10,548 nucleotides of DNA from the NCBI GenBank assembly GCA_020425885.1, contig JAGQRA010000502.1, positions 1 through 10,548 on the forward strand, given 5' to 3'. Shown one piece after another: positions 1 to 5,791 of the stretch (its first letter is position 1; every line of letters begins with the position of its first letter). The notes under the pieces were generated by a model, which searched no databases, was not told the DNA's origin, and saw only the letters and a list, made by a program, of their open reading frames with translations. The translations under genes and the position numbers were made by a program. This DNA comes from Planctomycetota bacterium. GTDB taxonomy: Bacteria; Planctomycetota; UBA1135; UBA2386.

Positions 1-599
1 AGGCGGCCGCCGCGTTCCACGACGTCATGCGCCGCCGGCGCAGCGTGCGCATGTTCAGCGATCGACCGGTCGATCGGGCCGTCATCGAGTGGCTGGTTCG
101 CGCCGCGCACAGCGCGCCGAGCGGCGCCAACAAGCAGCCCTGGCGTTTCGTCTGCGTGCAGGATCCCGCGACCAAGCGCCGCATCCGCGAAGGTGCCGAA
201 CAGGAAGAGCGCGAGTTCTACGCCCGCCGCGCCAACGCCGAGTGGCTGCGCGATCTCGAACCGCTGGGGACCGACGAGCACAAGGAGTTCCTGACCGTCG
301 CGCCGTGGCTCGTCGTGGTGTTCCAGCTCGCCCACCTCGACGACGGCAGCCAGGTCTACTACCTCAAGGAATCGGTCGGCCTCGCCTGCGGCCTGTTCCT
401 CGCCGCCGCGCAGTTCGCCGGTCTCGCGACGTTGACCCATACGCCGAGCCCGATGGCCTTCCTCGGCGACATCCTCGGTCGGCCGAAGCACGAGCGGCCG
501 TTCCTGTTGATTCCGGTCGGTCATGCGACGGACGACTGCCTGGTGCCGCGGCGGGCGCTCGAGCGGCGGCCGCTCGAAACGGTGATGCAGGTGGTCTGA
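1..599 (+). CDS. Iodotyrosine deiodinase-like nitroreductase-family flavoprotein (5' end cut by window)
   Basis: Nitroreductase-fold FMN enzyme, closest by eye to iodotyrosine deiodinase (IYD), which uses reduced FMN to remove halogen from halotyrosines. The reading frame is open from base 3 to the left edge, and the residues before the ATG at 27 (FHDV) fit the family, so that ATG is probably internal and the true start lies outside the window. Numbering from that Met: RRSVR (4-8) matches the FMN phosphate-binding strand, APSGANKQPW (30-39) the next FMN contact, LTHTP (136-140) the region near flavin N5, and RRPLETVM the C-terminal FMN arm. Glu61, Tyr65 and Lys86 fall exactly at the spacing of human IYD Glu157/Tyr161/Lys182, the lid residues that bind the amino-acid end of the substrate. 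There is no membrane anchor in the visible part, so it is probably cytosolic. I am sure of the superfamily and fairly sure of the IYD branch; the physiological substrate is unknown. Confidence 0.85.
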   Translation, partial: AAAAFHDVMRRRRSVRMFSDRPVDRAVIEWLVRAAHSAPSGANKQPWRFVCVQDPATKRRIREGAEQEEREFYARRANAEWLRDLEPLGTDEHKEFLTVAPWLVVVFQLAHLDDGSQVYYLKESVGLACGLFLAAAQFAGLATLTHTPSPMAFLGDILGRPKHERPFLLIPVGHATDDCLVPRRALERRPLETVMQVV

Positions 600-633
600 G
601 CGGGCGGGTTGGCGGCGGGCATCGATGTCCGGG

Positions 634-673
634 TCTTAATTGCTTCTTGATGATCGATCCTATGGTTGCGGCG
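634..673 (+). promoter_or_regulatory. AT-richer leader ahead of the pyrophosphatase gene, possible promoter
   Basis: In a very GC-rich surrounding, bases 634-663 form an island rich in A and T. A TTGCTT (640-645) and a TATGGT (661-666) lie 15 bases apart and resemble weak -35 and -10 elements. If used, transcription would start almost at the ATG at 674, giving a leaderless message, which would fit the absence of a Shine-Dalgarno sequence. This rests on base composition and loose consensus matches only. Confidence 0.22.
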
Positions 674-1393
674 ATGAATCACCGCCCGCTCACCGTCGCT
701 GCCCTCGCCGCGGCGCTGTCGTTCCCGGTCCTCGCCGTCGCGCAGGACTCGCCCCAGGTGCAGGCGCCACGCTCGACGGTTCCGGTCGTCGAGGGCGCGA
801 AGTACCGCGACAACATGACCCTGGTCGGACTCGCCGACTTCCTGCGCGGTCACCCGTCACGCGCCGCCGACGGTCATGTCCACGCCATCGTCGAGATCCC
901 GACCGGCACGAACGAGAAGTGGGAGGTCAAGCTCGACGGCACGATGCGCTGGGACGTCAAGAACGGGGCGGTGCGCGTCGTGCACTACCTCGGCTACCCC
1001 GGCAACTACGGCATCGTGCCGCGTGCGATCCTCGGCAAGGAGATCGGCGGCGATGGCGACCCCCTCGACATCGTCGTGCTCGGTCCGGCGGCGAGGCGCG
1101 GCGAACTGCTGAAGGTGCGCCCGGTCGGCGTGATCCGCCTGATCGACGCCGGTGAGAAGGACGACAAGGTGCTGGCCGTGGCCGCCGACGGGCCGCTCGG
1201 TGACGTCGAGGACCTCGCGGACATCGAGAAGCGCTTCGTCGGCATCACGACGATCCTGCAGACGTGGTTCGAGAACTACAAGGGACCCGGGCTGCTGCAG
1301 TGCAAGGGCTTCGGCGACCGCAAGGAAGCGGAGCGACTCGTCGAGATGGCCGAGAAGTCCTACCTGGTCGAGGAGAGGTCGCGCGAGAAGTAG
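674..1393 (+). CDS. Exported family I inorganic pyrophosphatase
   Basis: Hydrolyses pyrophosphate to two phosphates with Mg2+. The chosen ATG at 674 gives a 239-residue protein with a typical signal peptide: MNHR, a hydrophobic core, then AVA (21-23) followed by QD. In-frame ATGs at 650 and 662 are possible, but no start has a clear ribosome site. After a linker of about 45 residues the soluble family I domain begins with EIPTGTNEKWEV (74-85; Lys82 and Glu84 match the E. coli Lys29/Glu31 positions). YPGNYG (108-113) and DGDPLD (127-132) follow, the latter holding the metal-binding Asp127, Asp129 and Asp132. Asp158, Asp163 and Lys165 match the second acidic cluster, and Tyr202-Lys203 the phosphate-binding YK pair. 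The position corresponding to E. coli Arg43 seems to be His104. Family assignment is secure. Export to the periplasm is inferred from the leader; most family I enzymes are cytosolic. Confidence 0.93.
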   Translation: MNHRPLTVAALAAALSFPVLAVAQDSPQVQAPRSTVPVVEGAKYRDNMTLVGLADFLRGHPSRAADGHVHAIVEIPTGTNEKWEVKLDGTMRWDVKNGAVRVVHYLGYPGNYGIVPRAILGKEIGGDGDPLDIVVLGPAARRGELLKVRPVGVIRLIDAGEKDDKVLAVAADGPLGDVEDLADIEKRFVGITTILQTWFENYKGPGLLQCKGFGDRKEAERLVEMAEKSYLVEERSREK

Positions 1394-1396
1394 CCC

Positions 1397-1418
1397 CCGG
1401 CGCGCCGGATTCCCGGCG
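1397..1418 (+). terminator. GC-rich hairpin after the pyrophosphatase gene, weak terminator candidate
   Basis: Four bases past the stop lies the palindrome CCGGCGCGCCGG (1397-1408). Alternatively CGCCGG (1403-1408) pairs with CCGGCG (1413-1418) around a four-base loop. No run of T follows, so it is not a classical intrinsic terminator; it could still end or stabilise the pyrophosphatase message. Confidence 0.25.
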
Positions 1419-1469
1419 GGCTGCGTGCGTTCGGCGCGATCCGGTCCTTCCTGGGCAACCAATCCCACC

Positions 1470-1473
1470 AGGA
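1470..1473 (+). promoter_or_regulatory. Ribosome binding site (AGGA) for the gene at 1482
   Basis: AGGA ends eight bases before the ATG at 1482. It decides the start of a reading frame that stays open far upstream; the same Met also begins a signal peptide. Confidence 0.5.
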
Positions 1474-1481
1474 CCCAAGAC

Positions 1482-2939
1482 ATGACCCACACCTTCCGCA
1501 CGCAGCTCTTCACCTTCACCGTCGGCGCCTCGCTCTGCTCGGCTCTCGCCGCCCAGAGCGACTTCCTGCTGACCTACTCCCAGACCGAGACGACCCTGTC
1601 AGGCAGCAACGGCACCTCGCTGGCCGTGCTCAGACCGAACGAGATCGCGCACCTCGAGTACTCGAACGGCCCCTGCAGCTCGCTGTCGGCCGAGAAGTGG
1701 GCGCCGCGCACGGCGTTCCACACCATGGCCGGCGACGAGAACGGCGATGCGATGTACTGGAACCCGGCGATCTTCGGCGCCATCGACGCGCTGCTCGAGG
1801 GCGTCTCGGCGACGCCGGTCGGCGGCGTCAACCTGCGCACGATCTTCTGGTCGCCCGACGTCGCCATGGGCGCCGGCGTCAGCGCGCCGAACCAGCTCCG
1901 TCCGGGCGACATCGGCCACATCGTCCGCAACTCTGCCGGCGACGGTCGGGTCGAGTACTTCATCACGCAGGAGCAGATCAACAATGCGCTCGGCATCCCG
2001 CTCAACACGCCGATCGACGTCGACGCGGCCGCCTTCCAGCCCGGCATCGGCGTGTTCCTGTCGCTCGACAGCGATCAACCGGCGATGACGCCGTGCGGTC
2101 CGATGCTGATCCAGGACGGCGCCATCTTCCTGATCCCCGATACCGCGCTCACCTACACGCCGGACTTCCGCATCGCGGCGACGTCGCCGAGCAGCGTGTT
2201 CGTGCTCTACACCGAGGCCCAGGTCGACGCGATGGTCGCCAACGCGCTGGTCACCGATCGCTTCGGCGCCTGCCTGACGCAGGCCGTCGACACCGAGTCG
2301 CTGAGCTTCGACTGGAACGGTGCGGGCGCGACGATCAACTGGTGCCCCGGCACCGCGGTCTGGGTGCCGGACCTGCTGTTCTCGGTCGAGACCGGGACCG
2401 GCGCCAGCATCCTCACGACCGCCGCCGGCGGCTCGATTGCGAGCAGCTCCTGCACCACGTTCGGACGCACCTGCGGCGGCGGCCCGACCTTCGGCCCCGA
2501 TACCGGCATCCGGCCGACCAGCACCGCGGTCGGCGCACCGAGCTTCGTCAACTCCCTGCTCGGCACCTGGACGATGCGCTACTCGCTCGAGGCGCGCAAC
2601 CCCGTGCTCAACAGCTCGCCGTCCGGTCTGCCTGTCGGCGCGACGCTGTTCGACATCAACTCGCCGGCGGGGCTGAACTTCATCTTCGTCAGCTTCGCCC
2701 CGTCGGGTCCCAACGCGGTGCGCACCTCGTCCCCCGGCGCGCCCTGGTCGCTGTTCGGCTTTCCGGACTACTACCCGCCCAACGCCTTCTACAACTGGTA
2801 CGCGACGAGCGCCGGCACCAGCACCTTCCCGAGCTTCCCGATCCCGCCGAACTTCCCGGTCAAGCTCGTGTTCCAGAGCTTCGGCATCGTCAACGGTCTG
2901 ATCGAGTTCAGCACGCCGGCGACGCTCGACATCCTGTGA
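1482..2939 (+). CDS. Exported protein of unknown function, 485 residues
   Basis: The reading frame is open from upstream, but the ATG at 1482 has an AGGA eight bases before it and opens a clear signal peptide: MTHTFR, a hydrophobic stretch, then ALAAQ, with cleavage likely near residue 24. The mature part is rich in Gly, Ser, Thr, Pro and aromatic residues with no membrane helix, as in secreted beta-rich proteins. An acidic turn GDENGD (84-89) resembles short calcium-binding loops, but there is no paired dockerin repeat. The mature chain holds six cysteines (Cys65, then five spread through the middle, the last two in SSCTTFGRTCGG), enough for three disulfides. The final 30 residues (LVFQSFGIVNG...) form a short beta-like closing segment with no sortase or PEP-CTERM-type sorting signal. 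I do not recognise a catalytic motif. The style is common among exported planctomycete proteins of unknown role, which is an impression and not a family match. Confidence 0.8.
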   Translation: MTHTFRTQLFTFTVGASLCSALAAQSDFLLTYSQTETTLSGSNGTSLAVLRPNEIAHLEYSNGPCSSLSAEKWAPRTAFHTMAGDENGDAMYWNPAIFGAIDALLEGVSATPVGGVNLRTIFWSPDVAMGAGVSAPNQLRPGDIGHIVRNSAGDGRVEYFITQEQINNALGIPLNTPIDVDAAAFQPGIGVFLSLDSDQPAMTPCGPMLIQDGAIFLIPDTALTYTPDFRIAATSPSSVFVLYTEAQVDAMVANALVTDRFGACLTQAVDTESLSFDWNGAGATINWCPGTAVWVPDLLFSVETGTGASILTTAAGGSIASSSCTTFGRTCGGGPTFGPDTGIRPTSTAVGAPSFVNSLLGTWTMRYSLEARNPVLNSSPSGLPVGATLFDINSPAGLNFIFVSFAPSGPNAVRTSSPGAPWSLFGFPDYYPPNAFYNWYATSAGTSTFPSFPIPPNFPVKLVFQSFGIVNGLIEFSTPATLDIL

Positions 2940-2963
2940 CGGACGGACGCGGCCGCGCGGCGA

Positions 2964-3455
2964 TCAGCCGCCACAGCACTTCTTGAGTTTCTTGCCCGAG
3001 CCGCACGGGCAGGGGTCATTGCGGCCGGTCTTCTGCGCCCGATGCACGAACGGGCGGCCCTTCTCGGTGATCGCGACGCCGCCCTGGTGCGCCGCACCGC
3101 TCGCGACCGCGGCCAGGAACGCCGCGGCGTGCGAGTCGAGCGCCTGGCGCAGCTCGAACAGGTGGCTCACCATCGCCGTGTCCTCGAGGAAACGAAGGAA
3201 CGCTGCCAGCACCTCCGGGACCGCCGCGGCCAGCGGGTCCTTGCGACCGAAGTGCCGCGGCAGCAGCTCGGCCAGCGCCGACCGCATCTCCTCGCCGTCG
3301 ATCAGGCGTGGCGCCTTGCCGAGGTCCTGATAGCAGACCTGCAGGAAGCGCTGCGCGATCGTGCGGATGTCGGCGGTGCTCGCGGTCGCGATGCCGAGCG
3401 CCGGCCCGGAGTTCACGAACGCGGCGGTGTCGAGCAGGATGCGCGACTCGGTCAT
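2964..3455 (-). CDS. SEC-C zinc-motif protein, 163 residues
   Basis: The last 20 residues, starting [13 protein letters not shown] (144-156) and ending KKCCGG, are a SEC-C motif. Cys149, Cys151, Cys160 and Cys161 would hold one zinc, as at the C-terminus of SecA and of many small stand-alone proteins. The first 125 residues look helical, with [14 protein letters not shown] at the start and a leucine- and alanine-rich segment (about 75-125). I do not recognise that domain. The protein is soluble with no signal peptide. The ATG at 3455 follows a weak GAGAAGG. The gene lies 46 bases after the NorB-like gene on the same strand and may be co-transcribed with it, so a role as an accessory factor is conceivable but unsupported; stand-alone SEC-C proteins occur in many contexts. 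It converges with the exported protein gene across only 24 bases. Confidence 0.85.
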   Translation of the reverse strand: MTESRILLDTAAFVNSGPALGIATASTADIRTIAQRFLQVCYQDLGKAPRLIDGEEMRSALAELLPRHFGRKDPLAAAVPEVLAAFLRFLEDTAMVSHLFELRQALDSHAAAFLAAVASGAAHQGGVAITEKGRPFVHRAQKTGRNDPCPCGSGKKLKKCCGG

Positions 3456-3501
3456 GGCCTTCTCGTAATGGCGGGGCCGGCCCGGTGCAATGCCCGCATG
3501 G

Positions 3502-4932
3502 TCAGGCGTCGCGCGCCGCGTCGCGGCCCTGCTTGAGCAGGCCCAGGAGTCGCATCGTGACGTAGAGCAGGCAGGCGCCGAGCACGCTGCCGAACACCGG
3601 CAGCACGAAGCGACTGCGCACGACCCATTCGGGCGTCGCCTCGCCGACGAACCGGTGCCAGCCGTGGCTGGTGCCGGCGGCGGTGAGCCAGGTGACCAGC
3701 ACGGCCAGCGCCAGGCTGATGCCGCGCAGCACGAACTTGGTCGTCGGCGCGTTCATCGCCCGCAGCCCGGCCGGTCCGCGCAGCTCGCAGACCAGCCAGC
3801 TGGCGCAGCCGAGCAGCACCATGGTGTCGATGCCGATGGTCGTGCCCATGGCGTGGCCGACGATGACCTGGGTGCCGTGCACGATGCTGTTCCAGTTCGG
3901 CACCGAGATCAGGATCGAGACCGCGAGCATGCCGCAGGTCCACCACTTGGCGTGCACGAGCCAGCCGCCGCGGCCGCAGAACGCCTTGGGCTCGCCGTTC
4001 CTCACCATCCTGCCGATGTCGATCACGAGCTTGAACAGGATGATCACCTCCATCATCGAGACGATGAACGCGACCCACTTGACGATTTCGTTCTGCGGCA
4101 GGTGGTAGGTGTGGTGGACGTAGTTCGTGAACGAGTTGAGACAGCCGACGCCGAACAGCCAGAACGCGGTCGGCGACTGGGCGTAGCGCCGGTCGCCCGA
4201 CAGCCGCTCGCCGACGTAGGTCAGCGAGCCGTACATCAGGAAGTTGAACGAACCGACCAGCGTGCCGCACGACTTCCACTGCACCTGCAGGTCGCGCACC
4301 GGCTGTTCGAAGACCGATGGCAGCAGGTAGCTGTGGCCTTCGACGAAGGTGTAGACGAAGTACAGGATGCCGGTCGTCCAGAACCAGAGGTAGACCGGCT
4401 GCGCCCAGAAGCCGTGGCGCAGGCGCTTCAGGAACGTGAAGGCGAAGGCGAGCCAGCCGGCGAGCAGGATCGCGCTGAAGACCGGATGGAAGCCGAGGTA
4501 CTCGCGGCCGGTCGAGATGCCTGCCAGCAGGGTGAAGAAGATGCCGGCGCCCGCGGTCAGCCAGCACGCGGTGTGGAAGCGGAAGCGCGTGCGGTCTGCC
4601 GGCTGCAGGCCGCCGTGCGTGGTCGACAGCCAATGGTAGATGACGGCGACCGAGGCGCCGAAGATCCACAGCGACGCGAACGAGGTGTGGACCGGACGCA
4701 GCTGCGCGAGGCCGAGGCCGAAGCCGTTGAGCAGCAGCGAGGCGTCGGGGATGTAGTGCAACGCCGCGGCGGCGCCGCCGCAGACCGCGATGACGATGCA
4801 GCTCAGCGCCATGCGCAATTGGATGGCGACCGCCGGGTCGATGACGGGCGCGGCGTCCGAGCCGGTGGCTCCGGCAGCCGACGCGGCGACGTCGGGGCGA
4901 TCGGCGGCAGGAGAATCGATGGTGCCGGTCAT
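3502..4932 (-). CDS. norB: NorB-like haem-copper oxidoreductase catalytic subunit, probable variant nitric oxide reductase
   Basis: Twelve-helix-type membrane protein of 476 residues in the NorB/CcoN group of the haem-copper superfamily, predicted to reduce NO to N2O with electrons from the adjacent cytochrome. The ATG at 4932 overlaps the cytochrome stop as ATGA and has GGGAG six bases upstream; a GTG at 4947 is less likely. Conserved: His82 in RPVHTSF (low-spin haem), Glu198 in FVEG (cf. NorB Glu211), His273-His274 in NYVHHTYH (metal B), Glu295 in MMEVI (cf. NorB Glu280) and His360 in VIVGHAMG (haem b3). Changed: the usual helix-VI His of metal B (HxxVEG in NorB) is Tyr194, and the second low-spin haem His, two residues after the b3 His, is Met362. 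His200, just after Glu198, is an unplaced extra histidine. The frame is intact and the length normal, so it does not look decayed. A NOR role is favoured by the glutamates and the NorC-like partner. It may instead belong to an alternative NOR-type family; the precise class is not settled here. Confidence 0.85.
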   Translation of the reverse strand: MTGTIDSPAADRPDVAASAAGATGSDAAPVIDPAVAIQLRMALSCIVIAVCGGAAAALHYIPDASLLLNGFGLGLAQLRPVHTSFASLWIFGASVAVIYHWLSTTHGGLQPADRTRFRFHTACWLTAGAGIFFTLLAGISTGREYLGFHPVFSAILLAGWLAFAFTFLKRLRHGFWAQPVYLWFWTTGILYFVYTFVEGHSYLLPSVFEQPVRDLQVQWKSCGTLVGSFNFLMYGSLTYVGERLSGDRRYAQSPTAFWLFGVGCLNSFTNYVHHTYHLPQNEIVKWVAFIVSMMEVIILFKLVIDIGRMVRNGEPKAFCGRGGWLVHAKWWTCGMLAVSILISVPNWNSIVHGTQVIVGHAMGTTIGIDTMVLLGCASWLVCELRGPAGLRAMNAPTTKFVLRGISLALAVLVTWLTAAGTSHGWHRFVGEATPEWVVRSRFVLPVFGSVLGACLLYVTMRLLGLLKQGRDAARDA

Positions 4933-5693
4933 TTGAACTCCCACCACGGCAGGCTCAGGTCGTCGGCCGGGCCGCCGAGACGGGCGGTGATCGCGGCGCG
5001 TTCCTGCTGCAGCCAGTGCAGCAGAGCGAGCAGCTGTGGGAACGACGGTTTCATGTGTGGTTGTGCCGGCATGCCGCGCGCGACGCGGCCGTTCTCGATC
5101 GTGGCCCGGATGGCGTCGTCGTCGAGCCGCGTGACCACCGTGCTGAGGTCGGGCGCGGTGTTGGGGCCGAGCGGCGTGGCCTGGAACGGCGTGTGGCAGG
5201 CGCCGCAGATCGGCTGGAACAGCGACAGCCCCTTGCCCACCTCGGCAGCGGGGGAGGTCTCGTCGAGGTGCGCTCGGATGGCGGCGAAGACCTCGGTCGG
5301 CGCCGGTGGCCGCTTGGCCCGGGGCACGCCGATACCGGTCTGGTCGAGCTCCTGCAGGAACTCGCGCACCGCCGCGATCTGATCTTCGTCCATGTGGAAC
5401 GCCGGCATCTGCGTCTGCCCGTTGTTCGGGCCGGTCGTCAGCACCGTCGTCAGATACTCGCGCGACAGCCGCCGCGCCGCGTTGGTCAGGTCAGGGCCGA
5501 GGAAGCCGCCGAAGCCGTAGATCTGGTGGCAGGCCTGACAGTTGTTGTCATGCCAGATGCGGCGGCCGGCGATGGCGAGCTCGCTGAGCGGCGGCGTGCG
5601 GTCGGCGGTGTCGTCGGTGTAGACCAACGTGGTCTGGCCGACGAACGCGGCGACGAGCGCCGCCATCAGCACTTTGCGAAGTCCAACCTGCAT
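4929..5693 (-). CDS. norC: NorC-like di-haem cytochrome c, electron-donating subunit
   Basis: 254-residue membrane-anchored cytochrome c expected to pass electrons to the NorB-like subunit. Residues 7-25 form one hydrophobic helix ending in LVYTD, as in NorC, with no obvious cleavage site, so it should stay as an N-terminal anchor with the rest in the periplasm. The first haem site is Cys52-Cys55-His56 within NNCQACHQIYGFGGFLGPDL, a very NorC-like stretch; Met96 or Met101 (QMPAFHM) is the likely sixth ligand. A second cytochrome domain follows a proline-rich linker (123-133), with Cys163-Cys166-His167 (CGACH) and Met208 or Met214 as ligand. Classical NorC has one haem, so the second domain is an extension. 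Its TGA overlaps the next ATG, indicating a two-gene operon. The 98-base upstream gap shows no FNR/NNR-type palindrome and no Shine-Dalgarno. The family and pairing are clear; the enzyme's true substrate is inferred. Confidence 0.88.
   Translation of the reverse strand: MQVGLRKVLMAALVAAFVGQTTLVYTDDTADRTPPLSELAIAGRRIWHDNNCQACHQIYGFGGFLGPDLTNAARRLSREYLTTVLTTGPNNGQTQMPAFHMDEDQIAAVREFLQELDQTGIGVPRAKRPPAPTEVFAAIRAHLDETSPAAEVGKGLSLFQPICGACHTPFQATPLGPNTAPDLSTVVTRLDDDAIRATIENGRVARGMPAQPHMKPSFPQLLALLHWLQQERAAITARLGGPADDLSLPWWEFK
4938..4942 (-). promoter_or_regulatory. Ribosome binding site GGGAG inside the norC end, setting the norB start
   Basis: GGGAG on the minus strand lies within the last codons of the cytochrome gene, five bases from the ATG at 4932. 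That ATG shares bases with the cytochrome TGA (ATGA), so the two subunits are probably translationally coupled. Confidence 0.7.
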
Positions 5694-5791
5694 GGGGCCG
5701 AAGAGCGTAGCGCGGCGTTCCGCACCCGCTACCTGCTGGCGGACTTTCCCTCGCGGTGACCCGCCCGGCAGAGCCTCTGGCGTGCGCCCGA
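5694..5791 (-). other. 98-base gap upstream of the NorC-like gene, no clear control site
   Basis: This space separates the Fic stop from the cytochrome start and should hold any promoter for the NOR-like pair. I looked for TTGAT-N4-ATCAA (FNR/NNR/DNR type), a sigma-54 GG-N10-GC element and a sigma-70 pair and found no convincing match. An A-rich spot near 5746-5751 (minus-strand GGGAAA) is the only AT-richer part. Confidence 0.3.

Noticed and set aside
89..673. Extension of the pyrophosphatase frame upstream to 89
   Set aside because: That part is out of frame with the deiodinase gene, Arg/Pro-rich and without homology; the signal peptide at 674 marks the start.
857..1519. A 220-codon minus-strand frame opposite the pyrophosphatase
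   Set aside because: Antisense shadow of a gene with complete catalytic residues.
2940..2963. GCCGCGCGGC palindrome (2952-2961) between the convergent genes as a bidirectional terminator
   Set aside because: There is no loop and no flanking A or T run; such palindromes are expected by chance in DNA this rich in GC.
3490..5382. A 630-codon open frame on the plus strand opposite the NorB and NorC genes
   Set aside because: The opposite strand carries conserved haem-copper and cytochrome motifs throughout; the plus frame gives a low-complexity Arg/Asp/Gln-rich product typical of antisense reading in GC-rich genes.
3502..5693. The NOR-like pair as a decayed pseudogene because ligands are missing
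   Set aside because: Both frames are intact, of normal length, coupled by ATGA, and keep the other haem, metal and glutamate residues; replacement looks like divergence rather than decay.
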